Of a DNA stretch of 64,000 nt, positions 63,538 through 64,000 are shown one piece after another. Made by a program: the position numbers and the translations under genes. Position 1 is the first letter of the stretch. Each line of letters starts with the position of its first letter. Under the pieces are notes generated by a model. It saw nothing but the letters and a program-made list of their open reading frames with translations. It searched no databases and had not been told where the DNA came from. Location of the stretch: positions 1,674,001-1,738,000 of the forward strand of contig OZ020493.1 of NCBI GenBank assembly GCA_963971405.1. Direction: 5' to 3'. Origin of the DNA: Psococerastis gibbosa. Lineage: Eukaryota > Arthropoda > Insecta > Psocodea > Psocidae.

Positions 63538-64000
63538 GTACTTTTGGACTCAGGGGCGTAATGTGTCCTTCCCTCCCCCAGCCTCGAGCATTGTAAGACG
63601 TGGTGGTTCATACGCCATGGTCCCCTTTGCAGCATTATGAATAGTAGCATTCCTAATAAGGAATATACATAAAAGATTTAATACAGTTTGTGGGTGAGTA
63701 CTTATGGACTCGGGGCGAACAGCTACACCTATGTATATAAATATATATGTGGGGAATAAGGAATATTTATAAGGAAGGAATAACCCAGTTTTTATTTGCA
63801 CACACCAATTAGTAAAGTGTAAACTCATGTCTGCAGTAGACAAATTTAAGATCTACATATATATTTGTGTGTGAGTACTTTTGGACTCAGGGGCGTAATG
63901 TGTCCTTCCCTCCCCCAGCCTCGAGCATTGTAAGACGTGGTGGTTCATACGTCATTTTCCCCTTTGCAGCATTATGAATAGTAGCATTCCTAATAAGCAA
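63538..64000 (+). repeat. A_a and start of A_c-like mosaic (cut by window end)
   Basis: A_a (63,538-63,874) and the first 126 bp of the next A. The last bases carry AATAAGCAA, as at about 62,031, so a tandem repeat of the 1,960 bp unit continues beyond the window. Confidence 0.9.

Larger units (their letters stand above)
1..64000. repeat. Satellite array with higher-order repeats, spanning the whole window
   Basis: Every part of the window belongs to module A (336-337 bp), module B (about 410 bp) or a shortened B' (about 198 bp), all head-to-tail in one orientation. I counted about 118 A, about 54 B and 10 B' copies by following the anchor GTACTTNTGGACT and the diagnostic variants. No unique sequence, transposon or gene interrupts it and neither edge of the array is reached. 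Copies of the same class differ by only a few bases plus homopolymer length. The type of array (tandem, hierarchical, highly homogenised) is typical of eukaryotic centromeric or other heterochromatic satellites; the exact location is inference. I do not recognise the family by name. Confidence 0.97.

Noticed and set aside
1-64000. CRISPR array
   Set aside because: The repeats are long, directly adjoining and of several hundred bases; there are no short repeats with unique spacers and no cas genes.
1-64000. LTR retroelement or other virus-like element as the source of the repeat
   Set aside because: No protein-coding similarity, primer-binding site, polypurine tract arrangement or paired terminal repeats were seen in any module.
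1-64000. Telomeric repeats
   Set aside because: ATGTAGGG and similar strings are isolated; there is no TTAGGG-type tandem run.
1-64000. Assembly artefact as the full explanation of the array
   Set aside because: Module classes, mosaics and private marks are distributed in a structured way that a simple collapse or duplication of contigs would not make. Still, individual multi-kilobase duplications and homopolymer lengths could be affected and need long-read support.

Overview
The whole 64 kb is one uninterrupted satellite DNA array. No gene, RNA gene, mobile element or unique flanking sequence was seen in it. Every stretch can be assigned to one of two related building blocks. Module A is 336-337 bp (about 118 copies, the last one cut by the window end). 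Module B is about 410 bp (about 54 copies, the first one cut by the window start). There are also ten copies of a shortened B (B', about 198 bp). Such an array, with higher-order repeats of near-identical copies, indicates a eukaryotic chromosome: a centromeric, pericentromeric, subtelomeric or other heterochromatic block. The host species cannot be named from the sequence. Coordinates below start each module at the g of the recurring anchor GTACTTNTGGACT.

Internal structure. Each A holds two anchors 160 and 177 bp apart, so it is a dimer of two subunits (A1, A2). Each B holds an anchored 202 bp subunit (B1), which resembles the front of A1 joined to the back of A2, and a 208 bp subunit (B2) of mostly unrelated sequence. 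All subunits are therefore about 160-210 bp, close to one nucleosome repeat. Diagnostic variants sort the A copies into A_a (GGGCATT, CCTTCC, GTATATAA, GTGGGG), A_c (TTCAGTATGCGG, a 1-bp deletion giving GCTCACC, TATAAATAAAT, TAGTG), A_d (GTCATTTT, CATTTCT, GTTAATAA, TAGGG, GCAGACTCG) and mosaics of these. B copies fall into ordinary B (ATATATGGG, AAACAAG, ATATCCTCG, AACGTAC) and B'' (ATATAAGGG, AACCAAG, ATTTCCACG, AAGGTAC, ATGCAAAAAATG).

Layout. (1) 1-15,719: irregular, with runs of one, two, four or eight A copies between B copies; a 4.7 kb block occurs twice (364-5,050 and 12,128-16,812). (2) 15,720-28,744: six tandem copies of a 2,170 bp higher-order repeat (HOR), A_c-A_d-B-A_a-A_d-B. (3) 28,745-40,610: broken HORs with three B'-B'' composites and a 1,090 bp tandem duplication. 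(4) 40,611-49,239: four more HORs, the last with a 50 bp net deletion carrying filler DNA. (5) 49,240-64,000: HORs and half HORs, increasingly mixed with B'-B'' composites; part is a second copy of 26.6-34.9 kb.

The recurring reading frames (a 97-codon minus-strand frame in A, a roughly 60-codon plus-strand frame in B) look like by-products of repetition and not genes. The interest lies in the nested architecture: subunit, module, HOR, multi-kilobase segmental duplication. Further points are the strict module grammar, a dyad shared by A2 and B1, splice-site-like signals repeated in every module, and a filler-DNA deletion that serves as a molecular tag for recent copying.
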